Below, one piece after another: positions 36,445-44,838 of a stretch of DNA of 62,980 nt; the stretch's first letter is position 1; every line of letters starts with the position of its first letter. Position numbers and translations under genes: made by a program. A model generated the notes under the pieces. It did no database searches. It worked only from the letters and a program-made list of their open reading frames with translations, and was not told where the DNA came from. This DNA comes from an uncultured Agrococcus sp. Its GTDB lineage: Bacteria > Actinomycetota > Actinomycetes > Actinomycetales > Microbacteriaceae. Location: contig NZ_CAMEFJ010000007.1 of assembly GCF_945915485.1 (NCBI RefSeq), positions 1 through 62,980 of the forward strand, in the 5' to 3' direction.

Positions 36445-37419
36445 TTACGCGCGTCGGGCGGTTGCGTCGATCAACTCGGTGATGTCGTGCGCGATCCGCT
36501 CGGGCTCCTCACCATTGACGGCGTGCGATGCGCCTACGTAGACGTTGACCGTGCCGTTGGGGAAGGACCGAGCAAGCTCTGCTGCGGCGCTCGGCTTGTG
36601 TATTGGAGAGTTCCCGCCGATGATGATCAACGCGGGCAGATCGATTGTGGCCAACTGCTCCTCGGTGAAGCGACTCGGTTGCGGAAGCCTGATCTTGAAG
36701 TGATGCATGCCGGCCTCGATCATCCTCGCGACCGGAACGTCTTCGGCCGGAAAACCGCCCGCAAGATACGAATTGAAGCTGTCTCGCCAGCGTTTCGGCA
36801 ACCACGGAACGGTTGCCGGGATGGAGCGGAGGTAGAACTCCAGGGGGAAGCGCGAGGTCAGGCTCGAGTCGAGCAGCGTGATGCTCGCGATTCCGGCAGG
36901 GTTGTGCAAGACGAGGTTGACGGCATTCCAGCCGCCGAACGACAATCCGACGAGGTGAAACGCATCCGGTGGCAGCTGCTGCACGGTCTGATGCAGCCAG
37001 GCTGCTTGCTCTTCATCGGTGGTGATCGGACGCTGCTGCACGCTCAGCCCGGGCTCCCCGAGAAGGTCGAGAACGTACACGTCGCCGAGTTCAAGCAGAT
37101 ACGGCACGTTGTCTGCCCAGACCGGCGACCCCGAGGCTTTGCCCGGCAGGAGGAGGAGCGGATGCCCCTCCCGATCCTCGCCCTCGAAGCGGTATACGCG
37201 TACGTTGCCGAAGTCCGTGCCGACGCTGAAGGTGTCCGCGGGTTCGGGAAATTCCGCAAACGCAGCGTCGTACTCGGCGCGATAGCGGGCGTAGCCCTGT
37301 TCGCTATCCCAGTGGCCGACGCGCCGCTTGGCGCTTCGCCGCCGGTCGCGCTCGGGATGTCCGCGGCCGGTCCCCGTCGACAGGGGATGGTCCCTGTTGT
37401 CACTCGTGTTCGATGCCAT
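36445..37419 (-). CDS. Alpha/beta hydrolase, soluble (paralog B)
   Basis: A 324-residue paralog of the preceding gene but with an Arg-rich hydrophilic N-terminus (HPERDRRRSAKRR) instead of a membrane segment. Nucleophile Ser is in HLVGLSFGGW near 170, His in GASHAVNGEEPERIAHD near 302. It is the first gene after the divergent TetR promoter region and probably the primary regulated gene, with paralog A read through. Confidence 0.86.
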   Translation of the reverse strand: MASNTSDNRDHPLSTGTGRGHPERDRRRSAKRRVGHWDSEQGYARYRAEYDAAFAEFPEPADTFSVGTDFGNVRVYRFEGEDREGHPLLLLPGKASGSPVWADNVPYLLELGDVYVLDLLGEPGLSVQQRPITTDEEQAAWLHQTVQQLPPDAFHLVGLSFGGWNAVNLVLHNPAGIASITLLDSSLTSRFPLEFYLRSIPATVPWLPKRWRDSFNSYLAGGFPAEDVPVARMIEAGMHHFKIRLPQPSRFTEEQLATIDLPALIIIGGNSPIHKPSAAAELARSFPNGTVNVYVGASHAVNGEEPERIAHDITELIDATARRA

Positions 37420-37442
37420 AGTCCTGACCTAGTGGTTAGTAA

Positions 37443-37480
37443 TTCTACCAAACGGTTAACACTTCTACCGTAGGGTAGAA
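37443..37480. promoter_or_regulatory. TTCTACC operator between hydrolases and TetR gene
   Basis: TTCTACC occurs at 37443-37449 and again 20 bases later at 37463-37469. The second copy is part of a dyad TTCTACC-GTAG-GGTAGAA ending at 37480. TAGAAT at 37476-37481 reads as a -10 element. It lies between divergent genes and is the likely TetR site. Confidence 0.68.
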
Positions 37481-37482
37481 TT

Positions 37483-38079
37483 GTGGTTGTGGCAAGAAAG
37501 CGAGATGACGAGGGGCGCGAGCCGACCATTACCGAGCGGGCTCGACGATCTCAGATCATCGATGTGACGCGCGGCATCGTGGCTGATCACGGATACTCCG
37601 GCGCCTCTCTCGCCGGCATTGCCCGTGCGGCGGGGGTTACGAAGGCTGCGGTTCTCTATTACTTTCCTTCGAAGGCGGCGATCGTCGAGGCCGCCTACGC
37701 GGATACACTGCATGCTCTCGTCTCCGCCGTTGCTGCGGCGCTCGACAGCGCGGACCCGAAGGAGCGACCCGCCGCCTACATCCGGGCCATGGTCGGCCAC
37801 CTGCGCGAGCATCCCGGCAGCGTACGCATGATCACGGAGGCGATGCGGAGCGGGGATGCGGATCATGCGCGGGAGGAACGGTGGGGTCCGCTCGCCGCAG
37901 TCATCGAAGAGGCAGCGGCAGCGCAAGGAGTAGGGACTGCTCACGCTCGTGATCTCGCCGTGATCGTGGGAGGTGGCATCGACGGGATCGTCATCGAACA
38001 GCTCGAGGACCCGGATTACGACTCGGCCGCGGCCGCGGAACGACTCGTCGCCATGCTGGAGTCGATGATCGCTCACTGA
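37483..38079 (+). CDS. TetR family regulator
   Basis: A 198-residue regulator. The helix-turn-helix is IIDVTRGIVADHGYSGASLAGIARAAGVTKAAVLYYFPSKAAI (about 26-68). The TAGAAT -10 ending at 37481 would place the transcript start at about 37488, so the second GTG (37489) may be the true leaderless start, removing two residues. It probably represses the divergent hydrolase pair. Confidence 0.9.
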   Translation: MVVARKRDDEGREPTITERARRSQIIDVTRGIVADHGYSGASLAGIARAAGVTKAAVLYYFPSKAAIVEAAYADTLHALVSAVAAALDSADPKERPAAYIRAMVGHLREHPGSVRMITEAMRSGDADHAREERWGPLAAVIEEAAAAQGVGTAHARDLAVIVGGGIDGIVIEQLEDPDYDSAAAAERLVAMLESMIAH

Positions 38080-38118
38080 ACCTGCGTTGCTCCATCCTTC
38101 CGTTAGCCTTGGATCGAC

Positions 38119-39909
38119 ATGGCTCATCTGCTCGGCGCCGAAAAGGTGCACCTCGAATATCCCAATCGCGTCGTTTTCGAAGCGATCTCGCTCGGCCTGG
38201 AGGACGGCGATCGCATCGGTATCGTCGGTCGCAATGGCGACGGCAAATCGACACTGCTGCGACTGCTATCCGGCAGCCTCGACCCGATGGGAGGACGAGT
38301 CACACGTCGCGGCGGTGTGACAGTCGGCGTCCTCGATCAGCAGGATCTGCTCGACCATGACAGCACGGTAGGGCACGCGATCGTCGGGGACCGCCCTGCG
38401 CACGAGTGGGCATCCGATCCGCGGGTGCGCGACATCATCGCGGGGCTCACCGGTGACCTCGACTGGGATGCTCGGATCGGCTCGCTCTCCGGCGGTCAGC
38501 GTCGCCGCGTGCAGTTGGCTGCACTGCTGGTCGGCGACTGGGATGTGCTCATGCTCGACGAGCCGACGAACCACCTCGACGTGCAAGGCATCGCGTGGCT
38601 CGCCGAGCACCTGAACCGGCGGTACGCGGGCGGTAGAGGTGCGCTCGTGACGGTGACGCACGACCGATGGTTCCTCGATGCCGTCTGCACTGGCACGTGG
38701 GAGGTGCACAGTGGCGCGGTCGAGCCGTTCGAAGGCGGATACGCGGCGTACGTTCTGCAGCGTGTCGAGCGTGACCGGCAGGCGGCGGCGATCGAGGCGA
38801 AGCGTCAGAACCTCATGCGCAAGGAACTGGCGTGGCTGCGTCGAGGGGCTCCCGCACGAACCTCGAAGCCCAAGTTCCGAGTTGAGGCGGCCACGCAGCT
38901 CATCGAGAACGAGCCACCGCCGCGCGACAACATCGCGCTCGCGCAGATCGCCGCCACCCGGCTCGGCAAAGACGTCGTCGATCTGCTCGACGCGGGAGTC
39001 TCGTTCGGCGATACCCGTGTGCTGCACGACGTGACGTGGCGCATCGCCCCCGGGGAACGCACGGGAATCCTCGGGCGAAACGGGGCGGGGAAGTCGACGC
39101 TGCTCGGGCTCATCGCCGGCACCGTGAAACCCACGGACGGTCGAGTGAAGCGCGGCTCCACGGTGCGCGTCGCCAGTCTGAGTCAGGAACTCGACGAGCT
39201 GCGCGAGCACGAGCACGAGCCGGTGCGAACCGTGATAGGGCGGTTGCGAACGAGCTACAAGGCCGACGGCAAGGAGTTCACGCCGGGGCAACTGCTCGAA
39301 CGCCTCGGGTTCCGCACCGGCGAGCTTTCGACGCCTATTCGCGATCTCTCCGGAGGGCAGCGGCGACGGCTGCAGCTGCTCCTGATCCTGCTCGACGAAC
39401 CCAATCTGTTGATTCTCGATGAGCCGACGAACGACCTCGATACCGACATGCTTGCCGCGATGGAGGATGTGCTCGACTCGTGGGGCGGCTGTCTCATCGT
39501 CGTCTCGCACGACCGCTATCTGGTTGAGCGCGTCACCGACCAACAGTACGCGGTGATCGACGGATCGCTGCGGCACCTGCCCGGCGGGATCGACGAGTAT
39601 CTGCGGCTGGTCGGCGATGCGTCGACGGGGGACAAGCGTTCACAGGAGCAGGGAGCCGTGACCGCGCCGGATGCGGCACCTTCGCTGTCGGGACGCGAGC
39701 GCCGCGACGCGGAGAAGGAGCTCGTATCCCTCGAACGCCGTGTCGAACGGCTGCGGTCGCAGGCTGTTCAGGCACGCGATGGGCTCGCCGATCTCGACCA
39801 GTCCGACTACGAGGGCATCGCGCAGGAGATGACGCGGATCACCGGCCTCGAGGCGGAGGCCGAGCAGCTCGAAGAACGCTGGTTGGAGCTCTCGGAGCGT
39901 CTCGGCTGA
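38119..39909 (+). CDS. ABC-F family ATPase (Uup-like ribosome-associated factor)
   Basis: A 596-residue protein with two ATPase domains and no membrane segment. Walker A motifs GRNGDGKS (near 38) and GRNGAGKS (near 323), signatures LSGGQRRRVQ and LSGGQRRRLQ, Walker B DEPTNHLD and DEPTNDLD. The inter-domain linker lies at about 235-280 and a C-terminal coiled coil at about 530-596, as in Uup. ABC-F proteins act on the ribosome in elongation or antibiotic protection; which applies here is open. Confidence 0.93.
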   Translation: MAHLLGAEKVHLEYPNRVVFEAISLGLEDGDRIGIVGRNGDGKSTLLRLLSGSLDPMGGRVTRRGGVTVGVLDQQDLLDHDSTVGHAIVGDRPAHEWASDPRVRDIIAGLTGDLDWDARIGSLSGGQRRRVQLAALLVGDWDVLMLDEPTNHLDVQGIAWLAEHLNRRYAGGRGALVTVTHDRWFLDAVCTGTWEVHSGAVEPFEGGYAAYVLQRVERDRQAAAIEAKRQNLMRKELAWLRRGAPARTSKPKFRVEAATQLIENEPPPRDNIALAQIAATRLGKDVVDLLDAGVSFGDTRVLHDVTWRIAPGERTGILGRNGAGKSTLLGLIAGTVKPTDGRVKRGSTVRVASLSQELDELREHEHEPVRTVIGRLRTSYKADGKEFTPGQLLERLGFRTGELSTPIRDLSGGQRRRLQLLLILLDEPNLLILDEPTNDLDTDMLAAMEDVLDSWGGCLIVVSHDRYLVERVTDQQYAVIDGSLRHLPGGIDEYLRLVGDASTGDKRSQEQGAVTAPDAAPSLSGRERRDAEKELVSLERRVERLRSQAVQARDGLADLDQSDYEGIAQEMTRITGLEAEAEQLEERWLELSERLG

Positions 39910-39941
39910 GCGTCACCGACCACTCTTCGGTCGCTTCCCTC

Positions 39942-40358
39942 TCAGCGAGGCAGAACCAGACGCTGTACCAGCGGCCCCTCCAGGCGGGCAACCGCCACCT
40001 TTACTTCGCCGAGTTCGTGCTCGACCCGATCGAGTCGCTCTCCGAGACTCTCTTCGACGGCATCGATCTTCTCGCTGAGTCGTAGGTCTACGCTGTCGAT
40101 TTTGCCGCTGAGTCGTTGGTCTACGCTGTCGATTTTCCCGTTGAGTCGTTGGTCGACGCTCTCGATTTTGTCGCTGAGCCTGACTTCGACGCTCTCGATT
40201 TTGTCGCTGAGCCTGACTTCGACGCTTTCGAGCTTGTCGCTGAGTCTGTTGCCCATCCGATCCATTCGGTGGATCATCCAGCCGAAGCCGCTGGCGAGCG
40301 CGAAAAGCAGGCCCGCCGCGCTTGCGACAATCGCGATCGTCTCGGCCGACATGTACAT
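39942..40358 (-). CDS. Membrane-anchored hendecad coiled-coil protein
   Basis: A 138-residue protein from ATG 40358. One membrane segment (TIAIVASAAGLLFALASGFGWMI, about 6-28) is followed by an 11-residue repeat of the form SVEVRLSDKIE, present about six times (about 38-110). The tail is EVKVAVARLEGPLVQR. The layout (one N-terminal helix plus long coil) resembles phage-holin-like or response-to-stress coil proteins, but no family was recognised. The repeat is exact at DNA level. Confidence 0.75.
   Translation of the reverse strand: MYMSAETIAIVASAAGLLFALASGFGWMIHRMDRMGNRLSDKLESVEVRLSDKIESVEVRLSDKIESVDQRLNGKIDSVDQRLSGKIDSVDLRLSEKIDAVEESLGERLDRVEHELGEVKVAVARLEGPLVQRLVLPR
40065..40229. repeat. 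Five tandem 33-bp coding repeats
   Basis: Units start at 40065, 40098, 40131, 40164 and 40197, each exactly 33 bases, opening GATTTTG(T/C)CGCTGAG or a close variant. The last two differ at one base. They encode the 11-residue coiled-coil period of the host gene, so copy number could change by recombination while keeping frame. Confidence 0.85.
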
Positions 40359-40511
40359 GCTCCCATCTTGCCCGGTTTTCCCGTCGAGCGCTATCGACTC
40401 TATGCTCAAGGGCGTTCGGGGTGTGCGCCCCAACAGCTGGGCTGTGGAGAATACTGCCGATCCGCTGACTGGTAGGCGCGGCTCAGTCTTTGGCTGCATA
40501 TCCCGGCTGGA

Positions 40512-40940
40512 GTGCGATCCGCAGACTCGATCGAGACTGTCGTATTCCAGGACGGGCGCCTCTACCTGGACCCGGAGGGCCCCGTCCGCGCAGGGATCGT
40601 CCTGGATAACCTCGTGGCCGGAAACCTGATACCTCCAACGGTGGGAATATTCGTCGACCCGGGTGGCAATCCGTTCCCCGAGCTGATCTCCCGTCACCCC
40701 GCTAACGACGTGCGGGTGTTCATGCAAACCGCGCAGAGGGATCTGAACTGGGGTCAGCCGGCCGACAACTGGTTCGCGGAGAACCTGCGCGTAGCGGCGG
40801 CGCTGGACGAAGCGGGCCACGACCTGCGTCTTGTCGTCGGCAGCGGCGGGCACAGCCCGAACCACGGAGGCGTGCTGTTGCCCGATGCCCTGCGGTGGAT
40901 GCTGAGCAGCGGAGCTCACGATGCGGGCAGTGTCGACTAA
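40512..40940 (+). pseudogene. Internally deleted esterase (Fes-like) remnant
   Basis: The reading frame matches two separate parts of the putative-esterase fold. The first is ETVVFQDGRLYLDPEGPVRAGIVLDNLV...PPTVGIFVDPG. The last is NDVRVFMQTAQRDLNWGQPADNWFAEN with GGHSPNHGGVLLPDALRWML. The roughly 130 residues between them, which hold the GxSxG nucleophile, are missing near 40675-40710. The N-terminal part before 40512 is also absent. The frame is still open, so the deletion was in-frame or recent. Confidence 0.72.
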
Positions 40941-41668
40941 GCGCGCCCCGAGAACGCCTTCTCGACATCCCGTGCGAACGCGATCAGCGTCGGATACTCG
41001 GCATCGACTTCGACAGAAGCGCGAGGGTCGGGGGTTGCGCCCCACCCCGGACGGTCGTGTCGACGGTTGATCCACGCCCCCGGCAGCCCGAACTGTTGTG
41101 CAGGGACATGATCGTGGAAGAGCGACTGCGCCACGTGGAGCAGCCGCCCTGTCAATCCAAGCTCTGCGACTCGCGCATTGAGCGCTTCGAAGTTCGCGGG
41201 GTTCGGCTTGTAGGAACCCACATCCTGTGCCGTGATGACCTCATCGAACTCGACTTCCAGGTGCCTGTTCGACGCCGCGAATCCGTCACGGTTGACATTC
41301 GAAAGAATGATGAGCTTGTAGTGCCGCTGCAGAATATTGAGAGCTTCGACGGAGTCGTCGAAGGCAGGCCAGTCGGGCACGGACGTTCCGAGTGCGTCGG
41401 CTTCCGCATCCGTGACGGGGAACCCGAGCGTCACTCCCGTGCGACGGAACGCTGCGCGCAGGGCGTCGGGGTAGAGGATGCCCGGGTCTTCCCGAAGCAC
41501 GGTTGCCTCGTTTTCGGAATAGGCAACGAGAACGTCCTCGTCAGTCAGCGATGCGTCGTGGCGCCTCGCCCACGGGCCGATGACCGCTGCGATCCCGGCC
41601 TCCCAATCGATCAGCGTGCCGTAGCAGTCGAAACTCAGCGCGTCGTATGCGGTCAGATCCAAAGTCAT
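40937..41668 (-). CDS. HAD-family hydrolase (haloacid dehalogenase type II-like)
   Basis: A 243-residue HAD protein. The nucleophile motif is DALSFDCYGTLIDW near residue 10, motif II is LIILSNVNRDGF near 115, Lys is in GSYKPNPANFEAL near 150, and the acidic motif IV region is near 168-200. Start ATG 41668 follows AAAGG. It is the last gene of the GntR-dehydrogenase-HAD series, 23 bases after the dehydrogenase. Substrate unknown. Confidence 0.88.
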   Translation of the reverse strand: MTLDLTAYDALSFDCYGTLIDWEAGIAAVIGPWARRHDASLTDEDVLVAYSENEATVLREDPGILYPDALRAAFRRTGVTLGFPVTDAEADALGTSVPDWPAFDDSVEALNILQRHYKLIILSNVNRDGFAASNRHLEVEFDEVITAQDVGSYKPNPANFEALNARVAELGLTGRLLHVAQSLFHDHVPAQQFGLPGAWINRRHDRPGWGATPDPRASVEVDAEYPTLIAFARDVEKAFSGRA

Positions 41669-41691
41669 TGCGGTGCCTTTCGGAATCCGGT

Positions 41692-42735
41692 CTAGAGTCG
41701 TTCGATGACGGCGGCCGTGAACTCGTCGGTGGATGCGCTGCCGCCGAGGTCGCCCGTCGCGATGCCGTTCGCGAGGCAGTCGCGGAATGCGGCTTCGAGC
41801 TGCGCAGCCGCATCGGGTTGGCCGAGGTGGTCGAGCATCATGGCGGCGGCCCATATAGCGGCGACAGGATTCGCGATGCCCCGCCCGGCTATATCCGGAG
41901 CAGAACCGTGCACCGGCTCGAACAGCGAGGGGAATTCGCGTTCGGGGTTCAAGTTCGCGCTGGGCGCGACGCCGATGGAGCCTGCCACGGCGGCAGCGAG
42001 ATCGGAAAGGATGTCGCCGAAGAGATTCGAGGCGACGCACACGTCTATCGAGTCGGGCGCGAGGACGAAGCGCGCCGCAAGAGCGTCGATGAGGACTTTA
42101 TCGACCTCGATGCCCTCCTCGGCCGCAACTTCCGCGACGACTTCATCCCAGAACGGCATCGTGTGGATGATGCCGTTCGACTTCGTGGCCGACACCAGTT
42201 TTCGACCGCGATCCGCGGCGAGTGCGCAGGCGTAGCGAGTGATCCGCTCGATGCCGTGGCGCGTGAAGACGGCCTCCTGCACGGCAGCTTCGGCGGGTGT
42301 TCCTCGGCCGAAGCGTCCGCCGATCTCGGAGTATTCGCCCTCCGTGTTCTCCCGCACGATGAGCATGTCGAAGTCGGTGGCGGTGGCATGCGCTGCCAAA
42401 CCGGGTAGCGTACGCGCCGGGCGGAGATTCACGTATTGCTGGAACTCGCGTCTGATCGGGATCAGCAGACCCCACAGGGTCTCCGTGTCGTCGATGTCGG
42501 GATGTCCGACCGCGCCAAGGTAGATCGCATCCCCCGTGGCGAGTTGCTCGAGTCCGTCCGAGGGCATCATCGTGCCGTGCTCGAGGAAGTGGTCGGAACC
42601 CCAGTATCGGTGCCGCCATTCGACGGTGAAACCGTGCCGATGGGCCAGCGCGTCGACGCAACGGATCGCTGCGGGCGTGACCTCCTTGCCGATGCCGTCG
42701 CCTGCAATGACGTCGATCGTGTACTGCTGGGTCAC
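41692..42735 (-). CDS. Isocitrate/isopropylmalate dehydrogenase family (tartrate/malate dehydrogenase-like)
   Basis: A 347-residue beta-decarboxylating dehydrogenase. IDVIAGDGIGKEVTP is the N-terminus, DFDMLIVRENTEGEYSEIGGRF near 122 binds substrate, RKLVSATKSNGIIHTMPFWDE near 180 holds the catalytic Lys, and EPVHGSAPDIAGRGIANPVA near 278 is the cofactor loop. The N-terminal WGSDHFLEHGTMMP and ENTEGEYS fit the tartrate/D-malate group rather than LeuB. It overlaps the GntR gene by four bases and is probably catabolic. Confidence 0.9.
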   Translation of the reverse strand: MTQQYTIDVIAGDGIGKEVTPAAIRCVDALAHRHGFTVEWRHRYWGSDHFLEHGTMMPSDGLEQLATGDAIYLGAVGHPDIDDTETLWGLLIPIRREFQQYVNLRPARTLPGLAAHATATDFDMLIVRENTEGEYSEIGGRFGRGTPAEAAVQEAVFTRHGIERITRYACALAADRGRKLVSATKSNGIIHTMPFWDEVVAEVAAEEGIEVDKVLIDALAARFVLAPDSIDVCVASNLFGDILSDLAAAVAGSIGVAPSANLNPEREFPSLFEPVHGSAPDIAGRGIANPVAAIWAAAMMLDHLGQPDAAAQLEAAFRDCLANGIATGDLGGSASTDEFTAAVIERL

Positions 42736-43430
42736 GCGGATGCCCCTTCCGATCCTGATTCGATGGCGTCCATAAGGAATGCGCGGGCATCTTCGATGTG
42801 CTCGCTCCAGACTTCGAGTGCGAATTTGAGATCGCCGGACTCGAGCGCTCCGAGCAGCGACGTGTGCTCCTCCAGCAGCTCCGACAGTGACGTGTAGCGG
42901 CCGCGCAGCAGTGCGACCATGAGTCGCATCTCAGCCGCAATCGCGGCGAACATACGAGAGAGCCGCGGCGAACCGGCAGCGTCGACGACCGCCCTGTGGA
43001 AGGCGACGTCGGCGTCAGGGCCGGCCTCCCACGTCTCGCCGGCCTCCCTGAAGTGCTGCAGCGCCTCCTGGACGGCACCGATTTCGCGCCCGTCGGTCAT
43101 GATGCGGCGCACGGCCTCCGACTCGATGAAGCCTCGAATACTGTGCAGATCCTCGATGTCCTCCGCGGTGACCGTGCGCACGCGGGCGCTGTGTCCGGGT
43201 TCGCGCACCAGCAGCCCTTCCGATACGAGACGTTGCACTGCCGTTCGCGCTGTCGGGCGCGCGATGCCGAGTTCAGCCGCGATGACGGTATCGCGGAGTT
43301 CTTGGCCGGCAACGAGTTTGCCGGAGAACAGGAGCGCGCGGATGTGCCGCTCCGCTGCGTCGGCAATGCTGACGGGCGCCATTGCTCCGCCACTGAATGC
43401 CGACGGTGGTTGATCGGTGTTTGTGGTCAC
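42732..43430 (-). CDS. GntR family regulator (FadR/FCD type)
   Basis: About 232 residues from GTG 43430, which lies a few bases after GGAGGT; ATG 43442 is an alternative. The winged helix (about 30-85) contains LRDTVIAAELGIARPTARTAVQRLVSEGLLVREPG. The FCD ligand domain (about 95-215) has the metal-histidine pattern in ADVAFHRAVVDAAGS. It likely senses the substrate or product of the neighbouring catabolic genes. Confidence 0.92.
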   Translation of the reverse strand: MTTNTDQPPSAFSGGAMAPVSIADAAERHIRALLFSGKLVAGQELRDTVIAAELGIARPTARTAVQRLVSEGLLVREPGHSARVRTVTAEDIEDLHSIRGFIESEAVRRIMTDGREIGAVQEALQHFREAGETWEAGPDADVAFHRAVVDAAGSPRLSRMFAAIAAEMRLMVALLRGRYTSLSELLEEHTSLLGALESGDLKFALEVWSEHIEDARAFLMDAIESGSEGASA

Positions 43431-43447
43431 CGTGACCTCCATTTGTA

Positions 43448-43464
43448 TAACTGTATAACAGTTA
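43448..43464. promoter_or_regulatory. GntR operator overlapping the amidohydrolase -10
   Basis: TAACTGT-ATA-ACAGTTA is a perfect dyad with 7-base arms. TATAAC at 43454-43459 would be the -10 of the rightward gene, with start point near 43466 and GGAGG at 43473. A bound repressor would therefore cover the promoter. It also lies just upstream of the GntR start. The TGTATAAC string is repeated twice (43444 and 43452). Confidence 0.75.
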
Positions 43465-43481
43465 ATCAGCGTGGAGGCGAT

Positions 43482-44708
43482 GTGTCAACGAACGTGATGC
43501 GCCTCGCATCCCGTAGCGTGATCACTATGCGAACCATACTGACAAACGTACGCCCCTGGGGCGGAGAATCCGTTGACATTTCTCTCGAGAACGGTCTCAT
43601 TGCCGAGATTTCGCCCGTCGGCGCTTCCTCAGCAGGCGACATTGTGGATGGTAAAGGTTTTCTCGCGCTGCCCGGATTCATCAACGCTCACTCGCACGTC
43701 GACAAGAGCTGGTGGGGGCAGACCTGGGTCTCCTATGGAGGGGAGCCGACGACGCAGGGGCGAATCGCACACGAACGGGCTGAACGGAGCAAGTACGGCA
43801 TTCCCGGTGCGGACGCGACAGAACGTGTTCTGCGGGAGTTCCTGCGCCACGGCACAACCGCGACACGGTCGCACGTCGACGTGGATCTCGGTGTCGGGCT
43901 CGAGGGCATCGCAGCGGTGCGGGAGGCGGCATCCCGACTCGGCAATGCTGTCAGTGTCGAAATCGTCGCTTTCCCGCAAGACGGTGTCGTCAGGCGAGAG
44001 GGAGTGCTCTCGCTGCTTGATCGAGCGGCCCGTGAAGGTGCCGACAGCATCGGCGGTCTCGACCCCAGCGAAATCGATCGTGACCCCGTCGCGCAGCTCG
44101 ACGGGCTCTTCGCGATCGCGGAGCAGCACGGGTGCGGTATCGATCTCCACTTGCACAGTGGCGGTGATCTCGGGGCATTCGAATACGAACTGATCATCGA
44201 GCGTACGGAACGCTCGGGGCTGCACGGCAAGGTGAACATCGCGCACGGCTTCGGCCTCGGCGATCTGCCAATCTCCCGGCAGGAGTCACTGCTCGATCGG
44301 CTGGCCGAACTCGATATCTCCTGGAGCACCGTCGCTCCCGTCGGCAAGCGGCCGCTGCCGTGGAAGGGGATGCTGGAGCGCGGAATGCGCTTGGGTCTCG
44401 GCACGGACGGCATTCGTGACCTCTGGTCACCCTACGGAGACGGTGATCTGCTACGTGTCGCGCTGGACTTCGCGAAGCAGCACCGTGTGCGTTACGACGA
44501 GGAATTCGTTGCCGTTGCTCACCTTGCGACCTCTGCAGCGAAATCGTTCGTGCACAGGAACCTGCACGACATCCAAGTGGAGGCACCCGCCGACATCGTG
44601 CTACTCGACGCCGAGAGCGTGCCCGACGCGATCGTGAGGGCGCCCCGACGAGAGCTCGTCGTGGCGGGTGGTTCCGTGGTGGCCCGCGCCGGGGAAGTGC
44701 TGATCTGA
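43482..44708 (+). CDS. Amidohydrolase, cytosine deaminase-like
   Basis: About 408 residues from GTG 43482 (after GGAGG); ATG 43527 is possible. Metal ligands HxH lie in FINAHSHVDKSWW near 70. TRSHVDVDLGVGLEGIAAVREA, DLHLHSGGD, NIAHGFGLGD and LGTDGIRDLWSPYGDGDLL follow the cytosine-deaminase/CodA-like subgroup, which hydrolyses cyclic amidines or amides. It is divergent from and probably regulated with GntR, the dehydrogenase and the HAD gene. Substrate unknown. Confidence 0.9.
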   Translation: MSTNVMRLASRSVITMRTILTNVRPWGGESVDISLENGLIAEISPVGASSAGDIVDGKGFLALPGFINAHSHVDKSWWGQTWVSYGGEPTTQGRIAHERAERSKYGIPGADATERVLREFLRHGTTATRSHVDVDLGVGLEGIAAVREAASRLGNAVSVEIVAFPQDGVVRREGVLSLLDRAAREGADSIGGLDPSEIDRDPVAQLDGLFAIAEQHGCGIDLHLHSGGDLGAFEYELIIERTERSGLHGKVNIAHGFGLGDLPISRQESLLDRLAELDISWSTVAPVGKRPLPWKGMLERGMRLGLGTDGIRDLWSPYGDGDLLRVALDFAKQHRVRYDEEFVAVAHLATSAAKSFVHRNLHDIQVEAPADIVLLDAESVPDAIVRAPRRELVVAGGSVVARAGEVLI

Positions 44709-44838
44709 TCTCTCCCTCCGCTCTCCCCTCCACAGCGCAAAGGGGGCAAAGAAGTGTGTCCGGCAAGCGTCTTGCTCCTTACGGGGCGGGAAGAGTCGCG
44801 TTTCGCATACTTCGTGAGAAAATAGAGGAGGAGGTGCG

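Noticed and set aside
40065-40229. Regular 33-bp repeats as a CRISPR-like array
   Set aside because: Units are contiguous without spacers and encode an in-frame coiled coil.
39942-41075. Single 377-codon minus-strand gene
   Set aside because: Only the part from ATG 40358 has membrane-plus-coil features; the upstream part is antisense to the esterase remnant.
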